This document shows positions 38,092 through 47,247 of a stretch of 64,000 nt of DNA, one piece after another. A program made the translations under genes and the position numbers. A model generated the notes under the pieces. That model did not search any database. It was not told the origin of the DNA and saw only the letters and a list, made by a program, of their open reading frames with translations. This DNA is from Nitrosomonas sp. Is79A3 (GTDB lineage: Bacteria > Pseudomonadota > Gammaproteobacteria > Burkholderiales > Nitrosomonadaceae). Where the stretch lies: the NCBI RefSeq assembly GCF_000219585.1, contig NC_015731.1, positions 3,038,001-3,102,000 on the forward strand, given 5' to 3'. Numbering within the stretch: the stretch's first letter is position 1; every line of letters starts with the position of its first letter.

Positions 38092-38570
38092 TATTGTTAT
38101 TCCTTACTGATGAAATAAAGTGGCCATTCTTCATGAGTGAATAGGCGAGCCCAGTTTGAGACACAGTTGTTTTAACTGGTTAATCACACCATTCTTTTAA
38201 TCTCGCGGGAATATATCAGAGTATTTGTGAAGAAGATAGAATTCATCTGCCCTGATAATTCATTCAATTACCAGGACATATGTCCCGGTTTATGTGTTGC
38301 CTATATGCTGTGATAATGCGACAAAGAAGAATTAACCCAAGATAGGCATCTTCTCATTCTTGGGTTATTCATAATCACGCTTCATTCCTGAATCCGCCTT
38401 ATGAATCAAAGTATATCGTCATCCTGTCTTGTGAAACGCTTGAGAAAAATTATCAAAGCGCGCAAGATGTAATTAGCGGTTTAGCCATTACTTAATAAAT
38501 AGCTACCGTCCGAATGAACCAATATGGCTACTAATTTACAATCAATAAATTGCATCAGAGGAGATTTATC
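38092..38570. promoter_or_regulatory. Divergent spacer with palindrome and hairpin
   Basis: 479 bases between divergent genes, with no coding signal. GGACATATGTCC, a perfect 12-bp palindrome, is at 38274-38285 in the context CCAGGACATATGTCCCGG. A 9-bp inverted repeat AACCCAAGA/TCTTGGGTT, loop of 15, is at 38334-38366; no T-run follows. Promoters for both genes should lie here. GAGGAG at 38559-38564 is the ribosome site of the next gene. Confidence 0.5.
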
Positions 38571-39074
38571 ATGGGTACAAAAAGCACACCCCCCGGTTTT
38601 CATCCAATTGCCCGCCACGATGGTATTTTTCAGGAACAAGTACACGATACTTACCAAACCAAAGGCAAGCTCCCGGAACCAACGGTTTGCCCGCAATGCA
38701 GCGCAGTATTTCATAAAGGGCGATGGCAATGGCTTGCGGCGCCTGCTAATGCGCATCAACACAACTGTCCGGCTTGCCAGCGTATTCTTGAGAGTCAGCC
38801 AGCAGGCTTTGTGACCTTAGCAGGTGATTTTTTCGTTGCGCATCGGGATGAAATCGTAAGCTTGATACACAATGTAGAAAAAAAAGAAAAATCCGAGCAT
38901 CCGCTGAAGCGAATCATGGCAACCGAAGAAGAGGGAAATGGGGTATTGATAACCACCACCGATATTCACCTTGCGCGCGGTATTGGTGAAGCGATTCACC
39001 ATGCTTATCAAGGTGACTTGGAATTTCACTACAATCCGGCAGAAAACTTATTGCGTGTGAATTGGTCGCGTTAA
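38571..39074 (+). CDS. BCAM0308-family protein with zinc-ribbon motif
   Basis: 167 residues from the ATG at 38571, which has GAGGAG 7 bases upstream. Two CxxC pairs, VCPQC and NCPACQ, enclose FHKGRWQW and probably bind zinc. The N-terminal block HDGIFQEQVHDTYQTKGKLPEPTVCP is typical of BCAM0308-type proteins. The C-terminal half (about 110-165, ITTTDIHLARGIGEAIHHAY) looks like an NMD3-like fold. BCAM0308 belongs to a low-oxygen gene set in Burkholderia cenocepacia. Its function is unknown. Confidence 0.82.
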   Translation: MGTKSTPPGFHPIARHDGIFQEQVHDTYQTKGKLPEPTVCPQCSAVFHKGRWQWLAAPANAHQHNCPACQRILESQPAGFVTLAGDFFVAHRDEIVSLIHNVEKKEKSEHPLKRIMATEEEGNGVLITTTDIHLARGIGEAIHHAYQGDLEFHYNPAENLLRVNWSR

Positions 39075-39095
39075 GGAGCTTCTAAACAATCCACC

Positions 39096-39180
39096 TTTGT
39101 CATGCGAAACGAAGTGAGGAATCTTTTTAGATCAACAGTATAGATTTCTCGCCCTGCTCGAAATGACAGTTACTCAGAGA
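39096..39180. repeat. Dispersed palindromic repeat, copy 2
   Basis: About 85 bases, beginning TTTGTCATGCGAAACGAAG and ending GAAATGACAGTTACTCAGAG. It aligns end to end with copy 1 at 34742-34826 in the same orientation and has the same pairing ends. It lies between the BCAM0308-type gene and the CBS gene. Confidence 0.8.
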
Positions 39181-39239
39181 TCCCCTAACTCGAGATTCAG
39201 CCCGTTAGATAGATTGGATAAACAATAAAGGAGAATATG

Positions 39240-39689
39240 ATGAGTGTCGGTGAAATTTGCAATCGTGAAGTAATTACTATTCAACGGGATGAGACGGTTC
39301 TGGAAGCTGCCAAGCTGATGCGGCAATATCATGTCGGGGCTGTTATTGTGACCGATAAGCTTGATGGTCGTACAGCCCCTGTAGGTATTGTCACGGATCG
39401 TGATCTGGTTGTCGAAGTTCTGGCAACGGAATTGGATGAAACGGTGATTACCGTCGGCGATATCATGGCGCCGGAAGTATTTACGGTGAAAGAAAGTACC
39501 GCGACTTACGAAGCAATTGAATTTATGCGCCGCAAAACTATCCGGCGCTTACCGATCGTGGATGAATCCGGAGAATTGGTCGGTATACTGACTTTGGATG
39601 ACGCGCTGGAATTGCTATCCGAAGAATTACTTAATCTCTCCAAACTGGTAAGGTACGAGCAAAAAAAAGAATCACGGCATCGTCCGTAG
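39240..39689 (+). CDS. CBS-domain-pair protein
   Basis: 149 residues. Two CBS domains: about 1-62 (MSVGEICNREVITIQRDETVLEAAKLM, then GIVTDRDLV) and about 72-130 (VGDIMAPEVFTVKESTATYEAIEFM, then GILTLDDAL). CBS pairs bind adenine nucleotides and sense energy state. Two ATGs (39237 and 39240) are possible; 39240 has better spacing from AAAGGAG. It is followed by lon on the same strand after 152 bases. Confidence 0.9.
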   Translation: MSVGEICNREVITIQRDETVLEAAKLMRQYHVGAVIVTDKLDGRTAPVGIVTDRDLVVEVLATELDETVITVGDIMAPEVFTVKESTATYEAIEFMRRKTIRRLPIVDESGELVGILTLDDALELLSEELLNLSKLVRYEQKKESRHRP

Positions 39690-39841
39690 TAACGTAGTGA
39701 CTCCAGGCAACCGGAAAATTGCTCGCACTGACCGGTTGCGTTAAATAAAATAAAAGGGGTTCACTTGAATTCCTGGTTAAGCACTCAAATATTCTAGTGA
39801 ATATTAAAACCAGTCATTAAATCCCTGGAGGATGAGTTGCT

Positions 39842-42217
39842 ATGGAACAATCTGCCCCAACCCAATTTGAGCTGCCTGCCGATGTCATCGCATTGGTGCC
39901 AATGCGCAATGTGGTGTTATTTCCCCATGTGTTAATGCCGATCACTGTTGGCCGGATCAGATCAATAGCCACCGTGGAGCATGCCCTGCAATCCAAAGCA
40001 TCCATCGGTATCGTGCTACAAAAGGATGCCGCTGTCGACGATCCGGGAATTGATGCATTGTGCAGTATCGGCACTATTGCCAACGTTGTGCGCCATGTCG
40101 CTTCAGACGACGGAACTCATCATGCCATCTGCCAAGGAATAGAGCGTTTTCAGATTGAAGAAATCATCGAAGGTTATCCATTCCTTGCAGCCCGTATAAA
40201 ACGTATTAAGGAAACAGCGCAAGTCACGACGCAGGCGGAAGCACTCGCATTACAATTGCGCGAACGGGCTGTCGAGATTTTATCGCTATTGCCCGGAGTT
40301 CCCGCAGAACTTGCACATGCATTGCAAGCCACGCGCGCGCCTTCGGATCTGGCCGACATAACTGCCAGCCTGCTTGATACCGAAGTCGTTGAGAAGCAGA
40401 TGCTGCTCGAAACGGTTGATACCGAAGAACGGTTGCAGAAAGTACTGCAGATTTTGTCGCGCCGCATCGAAGTTTTAAGACTTTCCCAGGAGATCGGCGA
40501 GCGCACCAAAGAACAAATGGAAGATCGCGAGCGCAAGTATTTATTACACGAACAGTTAAAAGCAATCCAGAAAGAACTGGGTGAAGACGGCGGTAACGAT
40601 CAAGAAATTGCGCAATTGAATGAGGCGATCACCAAAGCAAGCATGCCCAGTGATATCGAAGCGCAGGCACGCAAAGAATTGCAACGATTGCAGCGCATGC
40701 CAAGCGCATCGAGCGAATACTCGATGCTGCATACCTATCTGGAATGGATGACCGAATTACCGTGGCGGCTACCTGAGGAAACACCGATCGATTTGAATAG
40801 CGCGCGTCAAATTCTGGAAGCCGATCATTTTGGATTGGAGCGCATCAAGCAGCGCATTATTGAATTTCTGGCGGTACAAAAGCTGAAACCGCAGGGCCGG
40901 GCGCCTATTCTTTGCTTTGTCGGACCGCCGGGAGTAGGTAAGACTTCGCTAGGCCAAAGCATCGCACGTGCTTTGCAACGGCCTTTTGTGCGTGTGTCAT
41001 TAGGCGGCGTGCATGATGAAGCCGAAATGCGCGGCCATCGCCGCACCTATATCGGTGCCATGCCAGGAAATATTGTGCAAGGAATACGTAAGGCTAGCGC
41101 GCGTAATTGTGTCATGATGCTTGATGAAATCGACAAAATGTCAGCCAGCATACAGGGCGACCCGTCCGCGGCACTGCTTGAAGTACTGGATCCGGAGCAG
41201 AACTCAACTTTTCGTGATAATTATTTAGGTGTGCCGTTTGATCTAAGCCGGGTGATCTTCATTGCTACGGCGAATGTAATCGACAATGTGTCGCCGCCAG
41301 TACGTGACCGCATGGAAATTATTGATTTGCCCGGTTACACACAAGAAGAAAAGCTTCAAATCGCGTTGCGTTATCTAGTACAGCGGCAGAGTGAAGCAAA
41401 TGGTTTGCGCGAGGAACAATGCCAATTAACATCCGAAGCGCTGGCAAGCATTATTGCTGATTACACCCGTGAAGCCGGCGTGCGTCAGTTCGAACGGGAA
41501 ATCGGCCGGGTGATGCGTCACGCGGCTTTGCGTATCGCGGAAGGTGAACAGCAGAAAGTGCATATTGATGCAGCTGATTTGGATGCTATTCTGGGTTCGA
41601 AAAAATATGAACATGAATTAGCACTGCATACCGATCTGCCCGGAGTCGCCACGGGCTTGGCCTGGACACCAGTGGGTGGCGATATTCTGTTTATTGAGGC
41701 CACACGGGTCAATGGTAGCGGGCGATTGATTCTGACCGGGCAGCTCGGTGATGTGATGAAAGAAAGTGCGCAAGCAGCACTTACCTTAGTCAAGGCGCGT
41801 GCCAGCGATCTGAATATCCCGGCATCCCTGTTTGATGGTGTTGATGTGCATCTGCATGTCCCGGCAGGCGCCATTCCAAAAGACGGGCCGAGTGCAGGTG
41901 TGGCGATGTTCATTGCGCTCGTTTCGTTATTCACTAATCGGCCCGTATGTCATGATGTCGCAATGACCGGAGAAATCAGTCTACGTGGATTAGTATTACC
42001 CGTAGGCGGCATCAAGGAAAAGATACTGGCGGCAGAACGTGCCGGTCTGCGAACGGTATTGTTGCCTGCTCGAAACCAGAAGGATCTACGCGATTTACCG
42101 GAAGCAACACGTACGGCAATGCAGTTTGTTTTATTAGAAACAGCAGATGACGCCATTCAAGTTGCATTACGCCATGCCGGAACACATGCGCCGACTTCGG
42201 AATTCAAACTTGTGTGA
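39842..42217 (+). CDS. lon: ATP-dependent Lon protease
   Basis: 791 residues. N-terminal substrate domain (about 12-200, VALVPMRNVVLFPHVLMPI), AAA+ domain with Walker A GPPGVGKTS at 361-369 and Walker B MMLDEIDKM, and the Ser-Lys protease domain with Ser684 in PKDGPSAGVAM and Lys727 in GIKEKILAAER. GGAGG precedes the ATG. It degrades misfolded and regulatory proteins. This copy sits with stress genes rather than in the usual clpP-clpX-lon-hupB order, so a second lon elsewhere is likely (inference). Confidence 0.96.
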   Translation: MEQSAPTQFELPADVIALVPMRNVVLFPHVLMPITVGRIRSIATVEHALQSKASIGIVLQKDAAVDDPGIDALCSIGTIANVVRHVASDDGTHHAICQGIERFQIEEIIEGYPFLAARIKRIKETAQVTTQAEALALQLRERAVEILSLLPGVPAELAHALQATRAPSDLADITASLLDTEVVEKQMLLETVDTEERLQKVLQILSRRIEVLRLSQEIGERTKEQMEDRERKYLLHEQLKAIQKELGEDGGNDQEIAQLNEAITKASMPSDIEAQARKELQRLQRMPSASSEYSMLHTYLEWMTELPWRLPEETPIDLNSARQILEADHFGLERIKQRIIEFLAVQKLKPQGRAPILCFVGPPGVGKTSLGQSIARALQRPFVRVSLGGVHDEAEMRGHRRTYIGAMPGNIVQGIRKASARNCVMMLDEIDKMSASIQGDPSAALLEVLDPEQNSTFRDNYLGVPFDLSRVIFIATANVIDNVSPPVRDRMEIIDLPGYTQEEKLQIALRYLVQRQSEANGLREEQCQLTSEALASIIADYTREAGVRQFEREIGRVMRHAALRIAEGEQQKVHIDAADLDAILGSKKYEHELALHTDLPGVATGLAWTPVGGDILFIEATRVNGSGRLILTGQLGDVMKESAQAALTLVKARASDLNIPASLFDGVDVHLHVPAGAIPKDGPSAGVAMFIALVSLFTNRPVCHDVAMTGEISLRGLVLPVGGIKEKILAAERAGLRTVLLPARNQKDLRDLPEATRTAMQFVLLETADDAIQVALRHAGTHAPTSEFKLV

Positions 42218-42425
42218 GCATAGCTCACCATAGCATACAAACCTAAGACTAAAATATATCAGTAATTTAAACCAACAAAGTCTTTCCTGAAATAAACTCA
42301 TCACATCGCAACAGATGCGGCTATATGCCGCATTGACGCTTGAGCCGCCATAACCCAAAATAGAAAAAAACATTAATGAATAAGTTTAAATGAAGCTGTT
42401 ATATTCTTGTCATATTCCCTTGTTA
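42218..42425. other. lon 3' spacer with a small hairpin
   Basis: Noncoding spacer. A perfect 7-bp stem ATGCGGC/GCCGCAT with a 5-base loop lies at 42315-42333, about 100 bases after lon. It has no T-run, so it may be an mRNA end structure rather than a true terminator. Confidence 0.4.
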
Positions 42426-42577
42426 CTCTAGCAGGCCGTTGAAAAACTATCTGCGTTGCCGCTGCAGTGTTAAAAACAAGCTCAAAATGCTCATTTATTA
42501 AGCATAAACTGCGCTTTTTCGCCTGTCTTTGCCTTGCATCGGCTGCCTCGAAAACGTTTTTCAACGGGCTGTTAGAG
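42426..42577. mobile_element. MITE-like element, 152 bp
   Basis: The ends are 22-bp inverted repeats with two mismatches: CTCTAGCAGGCCGTTGAAAA at the left and its near complement TTTTCAACGGGCTGTTAGAG at the right. The inside has no reading frame. The ends look like those of a widespread short repeat in betaproteobacterial genomes. No target duplication is clear. It ends 30 bases before the HTH gene and could carry part of its promoter. Confidence 0.7.
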
Positions 42578-42606
42578 CCATAATCATGTACGAGGAGTGA
42601 ATTCAA

Positions 42607-42951
42607 ATGAAACAGTCCGAAATCCAAACCAAACTTAGTAGCAATAATGATCACCTAAATAAACAAAAAGGCAGTGAGTCATTTCATAGAATTGGCCAAT
42701 TAAGACGCGCAAAGATGCATGCAGCATGCCTTATCGAATCTATCGACAGCAACAAAGTGCTGCCTCCGTCCTTGCACCGGCTATTGGAAGCCAGCCTGGT
42801 TCTGGAAACAACAGATTCGAAAACTCTTGCTGTTTACTTAAAACGATCGCCGGCCACAATCCGTAACGAATTCCAAAGAATCCGAACCATACTTGGCGCA
42901 TATCAAGATATCTCAGAAAATCTCCAATATAAAGCCTCTGTCATTATCTAA
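42607..42951 (+). CDS. Small HTH protein, possible regulator
   Basis: 114 residues. Residues about 75-102 (SKTLAVYLKRSPATIRNEFQRIRTIL, in two helices) look like a LuxR-type helix-turn-helix. The N-terminal half is polar and unlike a known domain. GAGGAG lies about 11 bases before the ATG. It stands alone between the MITE-like element and dsbB. No target can be named. Confidence 0.65.
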   Translation: MKQSEIQTKLSSNNDHLNKQKGSESFHRIGQLRRAKMHAACLIESIDSNKVLPPSLHRLLEASLVLETTDSKTLAVYLKRSPATIRNEFQRIRTILGAYQDISENLQYKASVII

Positions 42952-43050
42952 TTCTAATTCGCAGTAGAAACTACACTAAAATCCCAATCTCATCATGCTA
43001 ATATTCTTATTGTGATCATATGATCGTTTGCAAAAAAGAAAGATTGCCCA

Positions 43051-43524
43051 ATGAGATTATTATTCTTATTTATCCTGCTCATCTGCATCAGTCTTCTGGG
43101 CTATGCACAATATCTGCAACATTTGGAAGGATTACTACCCTGCCCGCTTTGTGTAGCACAACGTCTTGCCTACTGGTTGCTGGGATTAGTCGCACTATTG
43201 GCATTTCTACACAATCCTAAAGTCATAGGGCGCCGCTTCTATGCTGTTTTGATGTGCATTTTGGCACTCATAGGCACAGTCATCGCTGCAAGGCACGCTT
43301 GGTTGGTACGTTTCCCGGAATCATTTGAATGCGGTATTAGTCCGGAGGAAGCTTTTCTAAATTCATTACCCCTTGCCGGTTGGTGGCCAGGGATGTTCGA
43401 AGCAAATGGGGATTGTGCGGACATCGATTGGAAATTCTTATCGCTGACCATTCCGGATTGGTCGTTGATTGCTTTTATTAGCCTTGGAATCGTATCGCTT
43501 TATATACTATTGGCGAAAAAATAG
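43051..43524 (+). CDS. dsbB: Disulfide bond formation protein B
   Basis: 157 residues, four membrane helices. The first redox pair is CPLC at residues 31-34 of the first periplasmic loop; the second pair is Cys in FECGIS and Cys in NGDCAD in the second loop. It reoxidises DsbA and passes electrons to quinone. It is convergent with xerD, with only 10 bases between the stops. Confidence 0.93.
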   Translation: MRLLFLFILLICISLLGYAQYLQHLEGLLPCPLCVAQRLAYWLLGLVALLAFLHNPKVIGRRFYAVLMCILALIGTVIAARHAWLVRFPESFECGISPEEAFLNSLPLAGWWPGMFEANGDCADIDWKFLSLTIPDWSLIAFISLGIVSLYILLAKK

Positions 43525-43534
43525 TTTAAAGCTA

Positions 43535-44446
43535 CTATCCGCGAGGATGATGCTTGGTATGCAATTGTTTCAGGCGTTCACGCGCGATATGGGTATAAAT
43601 CTGCGTAGTGGAGATATCTGCGTGACCCAACAGTAATTGTACCACTCGCAAATCAGCACCGTGATTCAACAAGTGAGTAGCAAATGCATGGCGCAGGGTG
43701 TGCGGGGATAGCGGCTTATCATTACCCACTAGTTGCGCATAACGTTTGATGAGATACCAGAATGCCTGGCGTGTCATTGCAGCTCCGCGTGTTGTCACAA
43801 ATATGGTATCGGTAACAATACCATTCAGCAAAGCAGGTCTGGCTTCTTTGGTATAACGGCTCAACCACTCAAGAGATTCTTCTCCAAGCGGAGCAAGGCG
43901 TTCCTTTCTCCCCTTGCCCATGACTCGTAACACTCCCATATCCATGCTGACTTGCGAATATCTTAGGTTGATCAGTTCAGATACCCGTAATCCACTGGCA
44001 TACAGAACTTCCAGCATCGCACGATCACGCAAACCGAGCGGGTGTTTAAGATCAGGTGCGCTCAGCAGCAGCTCGACTTCTGTCTCTGTAAGGCTATCGG
44101 GCAGGCTGCGCTGCAGTTTGGGTGTATCAATGTTGAGACTGGGATCTGTCGTAATTTTGCCTTGGCGCAATAAGAAACGGTAAAAACGCTTTAAGCTGGA
44201 CAATTCACGGCTTGTTGTACTGGCCTTCATTTTAGCGGAAACTCTGGACGCCAGAAAATCGAGCAAGTCAGAGTGCGTTGCGTCAGTTAGTACACTATTA
44301 TCTTGATTTCGTTTTCTTAGCCATTCACTAAAAAGCTGTAGATCGTTACGGTAACTATCCAGTGTATTACGCGATAAGCCATCTTCCAGCCATAAGGCAT
44401 CGGAAAACTCATCCAGCAAACCGGCATTTAGTTCAGGTGCTCTCAT
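43535..44446 (-). CDS. xerD: Site-specific tyrosine recombinase XerD
   Basis: 303 residues. It resolves chromosome dimers at dif with XerC. The catalytic set is visible: Arg in ASGLRVSEL, Lys in GKGRKERLAPL, His and Arg in SPHTLRHAFATH, His in LLGHADISTTQIYTH and its Tyr. The N-terminal SAM-like DNA-binding domain covers about 8-95. The start overlaps the upstream ogt gene by 14 bases. Confidence 0.94.
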   Translation of the reverse strand: MRAPELNAGLLDEFSDALWLEDGLSRNTLDSYRNDLQLFSEWLRKRNQDNSVLTDATHSDLLDFLASRVSAKMKASTTSRELSSLKRFYRFLLRQGKITTDPSLNIDTPKLQRSLPDSLTETEVELLLSAPDLKHPLGLRDRAMLEVLYASGLRVSELINLRYSQVSMDMGVLRVMGKGRKERLAPLGEESLEWLSRYTKEARPALLNGIVTDTIFVTTRGAAMTRQAFWYLIKRYAQLVGNDKPLSPHTLRHAFATHLLNHGADLRVVQLLLGHADISTTQIYTHIARERLKQLHTKHHPRG

Positions 44447-44936
44447 GACGCAACAACCAACGCTTGATCTCTAAAGGGTCTCCATCACTTGCATTCATAA
44501 AGCCTCCTAATCCGCCATTCTTAGAAATAACCCGATGACATGGTATGACGATCGGAATTCTATTGGCGCCACATGCCCGGCCTACGGCTCTCGGTGCAGA
44601 GTGCAGTTGCGCTGCTATTTCTGCATAACTGCTCGTTTCACCGCTAGGGATAGCCTGAATAGCCTGCCAAACACGCTGCTGGTGCGTTGTACCACCGATA
44701 TGCAAACATAAATCAAACATAAAATTTGGTTTTGCCAGATATGCCAGTAATTGCCTACTTACTTCTTTTGCCAGTAGGGTTTGTGGTAATAAAGGTTTTG
44801 TATCAACCGGCAAATAATCAATATCCGTAAGCCAATCTTCTTCTGTTCTAATACCTAAAACAGCAAATGGAGTAATCAGTTTTGCTTGATATACCTTGAT
44901 TGGATCAGAAATATGATTATTCGTTGATTTGCCCAC
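44433..44936 (-). CDS. ogt: Methylated-DNA--protein-cysteine methyltransferase
   Basis: 167 residues. It removes methyl from O6-methylguanine by transfer to its own cysteine. The active site is IPCHRVIS with Cys near residue 133; RAVGRACGANRIP before it is the DNA-binding helix and Asn hinge. It has no Ada regulatory domain. It overlaps xerD by 14 bases, so they are probably co-transcribed. Confidence 0.94.
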   Translation of the reverse strand: MGKSTNNHISDPIKVYQAKLITPFAVLGIRTEEDWLTDIDYLPVDTKPLLPQTLLAKEVSRQLLAYLAKPNFMFDLCLHIGGTTHQQRVWQAIQAIPSGETSSYAEIAAQLHSAPRAVGRACGANRIPIVIPCHRVISKNGGLGGFMNASDGDPLEIKRWLLRHEST

Positions 44937-45034
44937 TGTCTACTTGAATATTTATTTAGGAAATGATTTAGCGTTTTATGCAATATTCAAAGAATGGACA
45001 TTAGAAATGAGAAGAAGTTTCATAATACAACATC

Positions 45035-45069
45035 AATCTCCCAGCCTAATAGAACAAAGCCGGGAGATT
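45035..45069. other. Hairpin downstream of htpG
   Basis: A perfect 8-bp inverted repeat, AATCTCCC/GGGAGATT, with a 19-base loop that can pair further (GCC/GGC). It starts 27 bases after the htpG stop. No T-run follows on the minus strand, so termination is possible but not certain. Confidence 0.45.
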
Positions 45070-45095
45070 GCGCATACCATAAAGCGTTCGTGGAC

Positions 45096-47006
45096 TCAGT
45101 ATTTTAGCAATAATAACTCGTTAAGTCTTTTTACGAATGCTGCTGGATCCTCAAGCTGTCCGCCTTCAGCCAGTAATGCTTGATCAAACAAAATATGACT
45201 CCAGTCTTCAAAATTCTCCACTTCTGTTTTTAGCCTTTGCACCATCGGATGATGTGGATTGATTTCAAGGATTGGCTTAGCATGTTGTACTTTCTGTCCT
45301 GCAGATTTCAGTAATCTTTCCAGATTACCACCCATATCATAAGTATCCGCGACCAGGCAGGCTGGCGATTCGGTCAAGCGAAATGTCACACGTACATCTT
45401 TTACCTGTTCATTGAGCGCCGCTTTCATTCTTTCTGTTAATTCCTGATAGGCGTTGCTTTCTTTCTCACGTTCTTCTTTTTCAGTTTCGTCTTCCAAGCT
45501 TCCCAGATCCAAACCACCTTTTGCAACGGATTGGAGCGGCTTTCCTTCGAACTCGGTCAAATTGGTTACTAGCCACTCATCAACACGATCTGATAACAGG
45601 AGTACTTCGATACCTTTCTTACGGAAAACTTCTAAATGGGGGCTATTTTTAGCTGCTTTGAGATTGTCAGCAGTGACATAATAAATCTTGTCCTGCCCCT
45701 CTTTCATACGATGCAAATAGTTTTCCAGAGAAACAGTCGGCTCATCGGTATCACTTTGAGTGGTGACAAAACGTAGCAGTTTGGCAATACGTTCACGATT
45801 TGTATAATCTTCACCCACGCCTTCTTTCAGAACTTGTCCAAATTCCCGGTAGAAAGTTCTGAACTTCTCTTTCCCGTCAACATCTTCATTCTTGGATAAT
45901 TCTTCTATCAATCCCAACACCTTCTTGACTATGCCTGCTCTGATCGATTCGATATCTTTGGATTCCTGCAATATTTCGCGAGACACATTCAGAGGCAAAC
46001 TACTCGAATCAATTACCCCGCGCACGAAGCGCAGGTAATTTGGCAACAGTTTTTCAGCGTCATCCATAATAAATACACGCTGCACATATAACTTAATGCC
46101 ATGTCGATGTTCGCGGTCAAACAAATCGAAAGGCGCCCGCGCAGGTATATAGAGTAATTGCGTGTATTCCTGTTTGCCTTCTACTCGTGCATGTAAATAA
46201 GCAAGCGGTGGCTCAAAATCATGCGCCACATGTTTATAGAATTCATTGTATTGCTCAACCGTAATTTCATTCTTGGGTCGCGTCCATAATGCATTTGCCT
46301 GATTAATTGTTTCATCTTCATCAGTGATTTTGTTTTTCTTCTCTTCCTGAGACCATTCTTCCTTCTTCATTAAAATGGGCAAAGTAATATGGTCGGAATA
46401 TTTACGAATAATTGTCCTAATCCGCATTCCATTGAGAAACTCATCCTCATCTTTGCGCAGGTGTAAAATTATTTCGGTGCCGCGCGTCTGCTTCGTTACC
46501 GTTTCCAGTGTATAGTCACCTTCCCCACTTGATTCCCATCGGACCCCATGCTCAGGGGTTATTCCCGCACGCCTAGTAATCAAGGTTACTTTATCTGCAA
46601 TTATAAATGCTGAGTAAAAACCTACTCCGAATTGACCGATTAAATTCGCATCTTTAGCCTGGTCACCAGTCAACGAATTAAAAAACTCTCGCGTGCCTGA
46701 TTTGGCAATAGTTCCGATATGGTCGATTACCTCTTGCCGAGACATACCGATACCATTATCCGAAATGGTGATGGTATGCGCATCGACATCGTAACTCACT
46801 TGAATATTGAGGTCCGAATCCGATTCATAAAGCGCTGCATCTGTAAGGCCTTCAAAGCGTAATTTATCGGCAGCATCAGATGCGTTCGAAATCAGTTCAC
46901 GCAAAAAGATTTCTTTGTTGCTGTACAATGAGTGAATCATCAGCTTTAACAGCTGCTTAGCTTCTGCTTGAAAACTTAACTGTTCTTTGATTGTTTCAGA
47001 TTGCAC
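45096..47006 (-). CDS. htpG: Chaperone HtpG (Hsp90)
   Basis: 636 residues. ATP-dependent chaperone. The N-terminal GHKL ATPase has [29 protein letters not shown] and [11 protein letters not shown]; the middle domain has the [11 protein letters not shown] block and the C-terminal dimer domain ends at about 636. It starts with GTG at 47006, with AGGAGG at the right distance. A sigma-32-like promoter lies just upstream. Confidence 0.97.
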   Translation of the reverse strand: MQSETIKEQLSFQAEAKQLLKLMIHSLYSNKEIFLRELISNASDAADKLRFEGLTDAALYESDSDLNIQVSYDVDAHTITISDNGIGMSRQEVIDHIGTIAKSGTREFFNSLTGDQAKDANLIGQFGVGFYSAFIIADKVTLITRRAGITPEHGVRWESSGEGDYTLETVTKQTRGTEIILHLRKDEDEFLNGMRIRTIIRKYSDHITLPILMKKEEWSQEEKKNKITDEDETINQANALWTRPKNEITVEQYNEFYKHVAHDFEPPLAYLHARVEGKQEYTQLLYIPARAPFDLFDREHRHGIKLYVQRVFIMDDAEKLLPNYLRFVRGVIDSSSLPLNVSREILQESKDIESIRAGIVKKVLGLIEELSKNEDVDGKEKFRTFYREFGQVLKEGVGEDYTNRERIAKLLRFVTTQSDTDEPTVSLENYLHRMKEGQDKIYYVTADNLKAAKNSPHLEVFRKKGIEVLLLSDRVDEWLVTNLTEFEGKPLQSVAKGGLDLGSLEDETEKEEREKESNAYQELTERMKAALNEQVKDVRVTFRLTESPACLVADTYDMGGNLERLLKSAGQKVQHAKPILEINPHHPMVQRLKTEVENFEDWSHILFDQALLAEGGQLEDPAAFVKRLNELLLLKY

Positions 47007-47033
47007 GTTTTCCTCCTAAAATATTTTGGTTGT

Positions 47034-47061
47034 ATATGGAGATCACACCGGAAAATTCAAG
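47034..47061 (-). promoter_or_regulatory. Sigma-32-like heat-shock promoter of htpG
   Basis: On the minus strand CTTGAA (47061-47056) is followed after 14 bases by CTCCATAT (47041-47034). This is close to the sigma-32 consensus CTTGAA-N13/14-CCCCATnT, with one mismatch in the -10. A start about 7 bases downstream would leave a leader of about 20 bases, which fits the GTG start. Confidence 0.72.
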
Positions 47062-47247
47062 TTTGTTTGGTAGCGAATTATTTACTTCAAACAAACTCAG
47101 TGCTTCAAGAAGAGAATTAATATGAGAGAATCACAAAGAGCTTTCAGTAAATGACTCTACTTGCAGAAATTTTTGCTTAAAATGCTTTTGTGAATGTAAT
47201 CACAAGAGAGTTATTGAAGAATACCCTTGTTAATGAATTGCATTTAA

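Noticed and set aside
34742..39180. CRISPR array formed by repeated sequences
   Set aside because: Only two copies more than 4 kb apart are present, with no regular spacing and no cas genes; internal repeats at 35200-37300 are protein-coding.
44929..45183. Plus-strand open frame between ogt and htpG
   Set aside because: It overlaps the htpG 3' end, has low-complexity Ser/Asn residues and no ribosome site.
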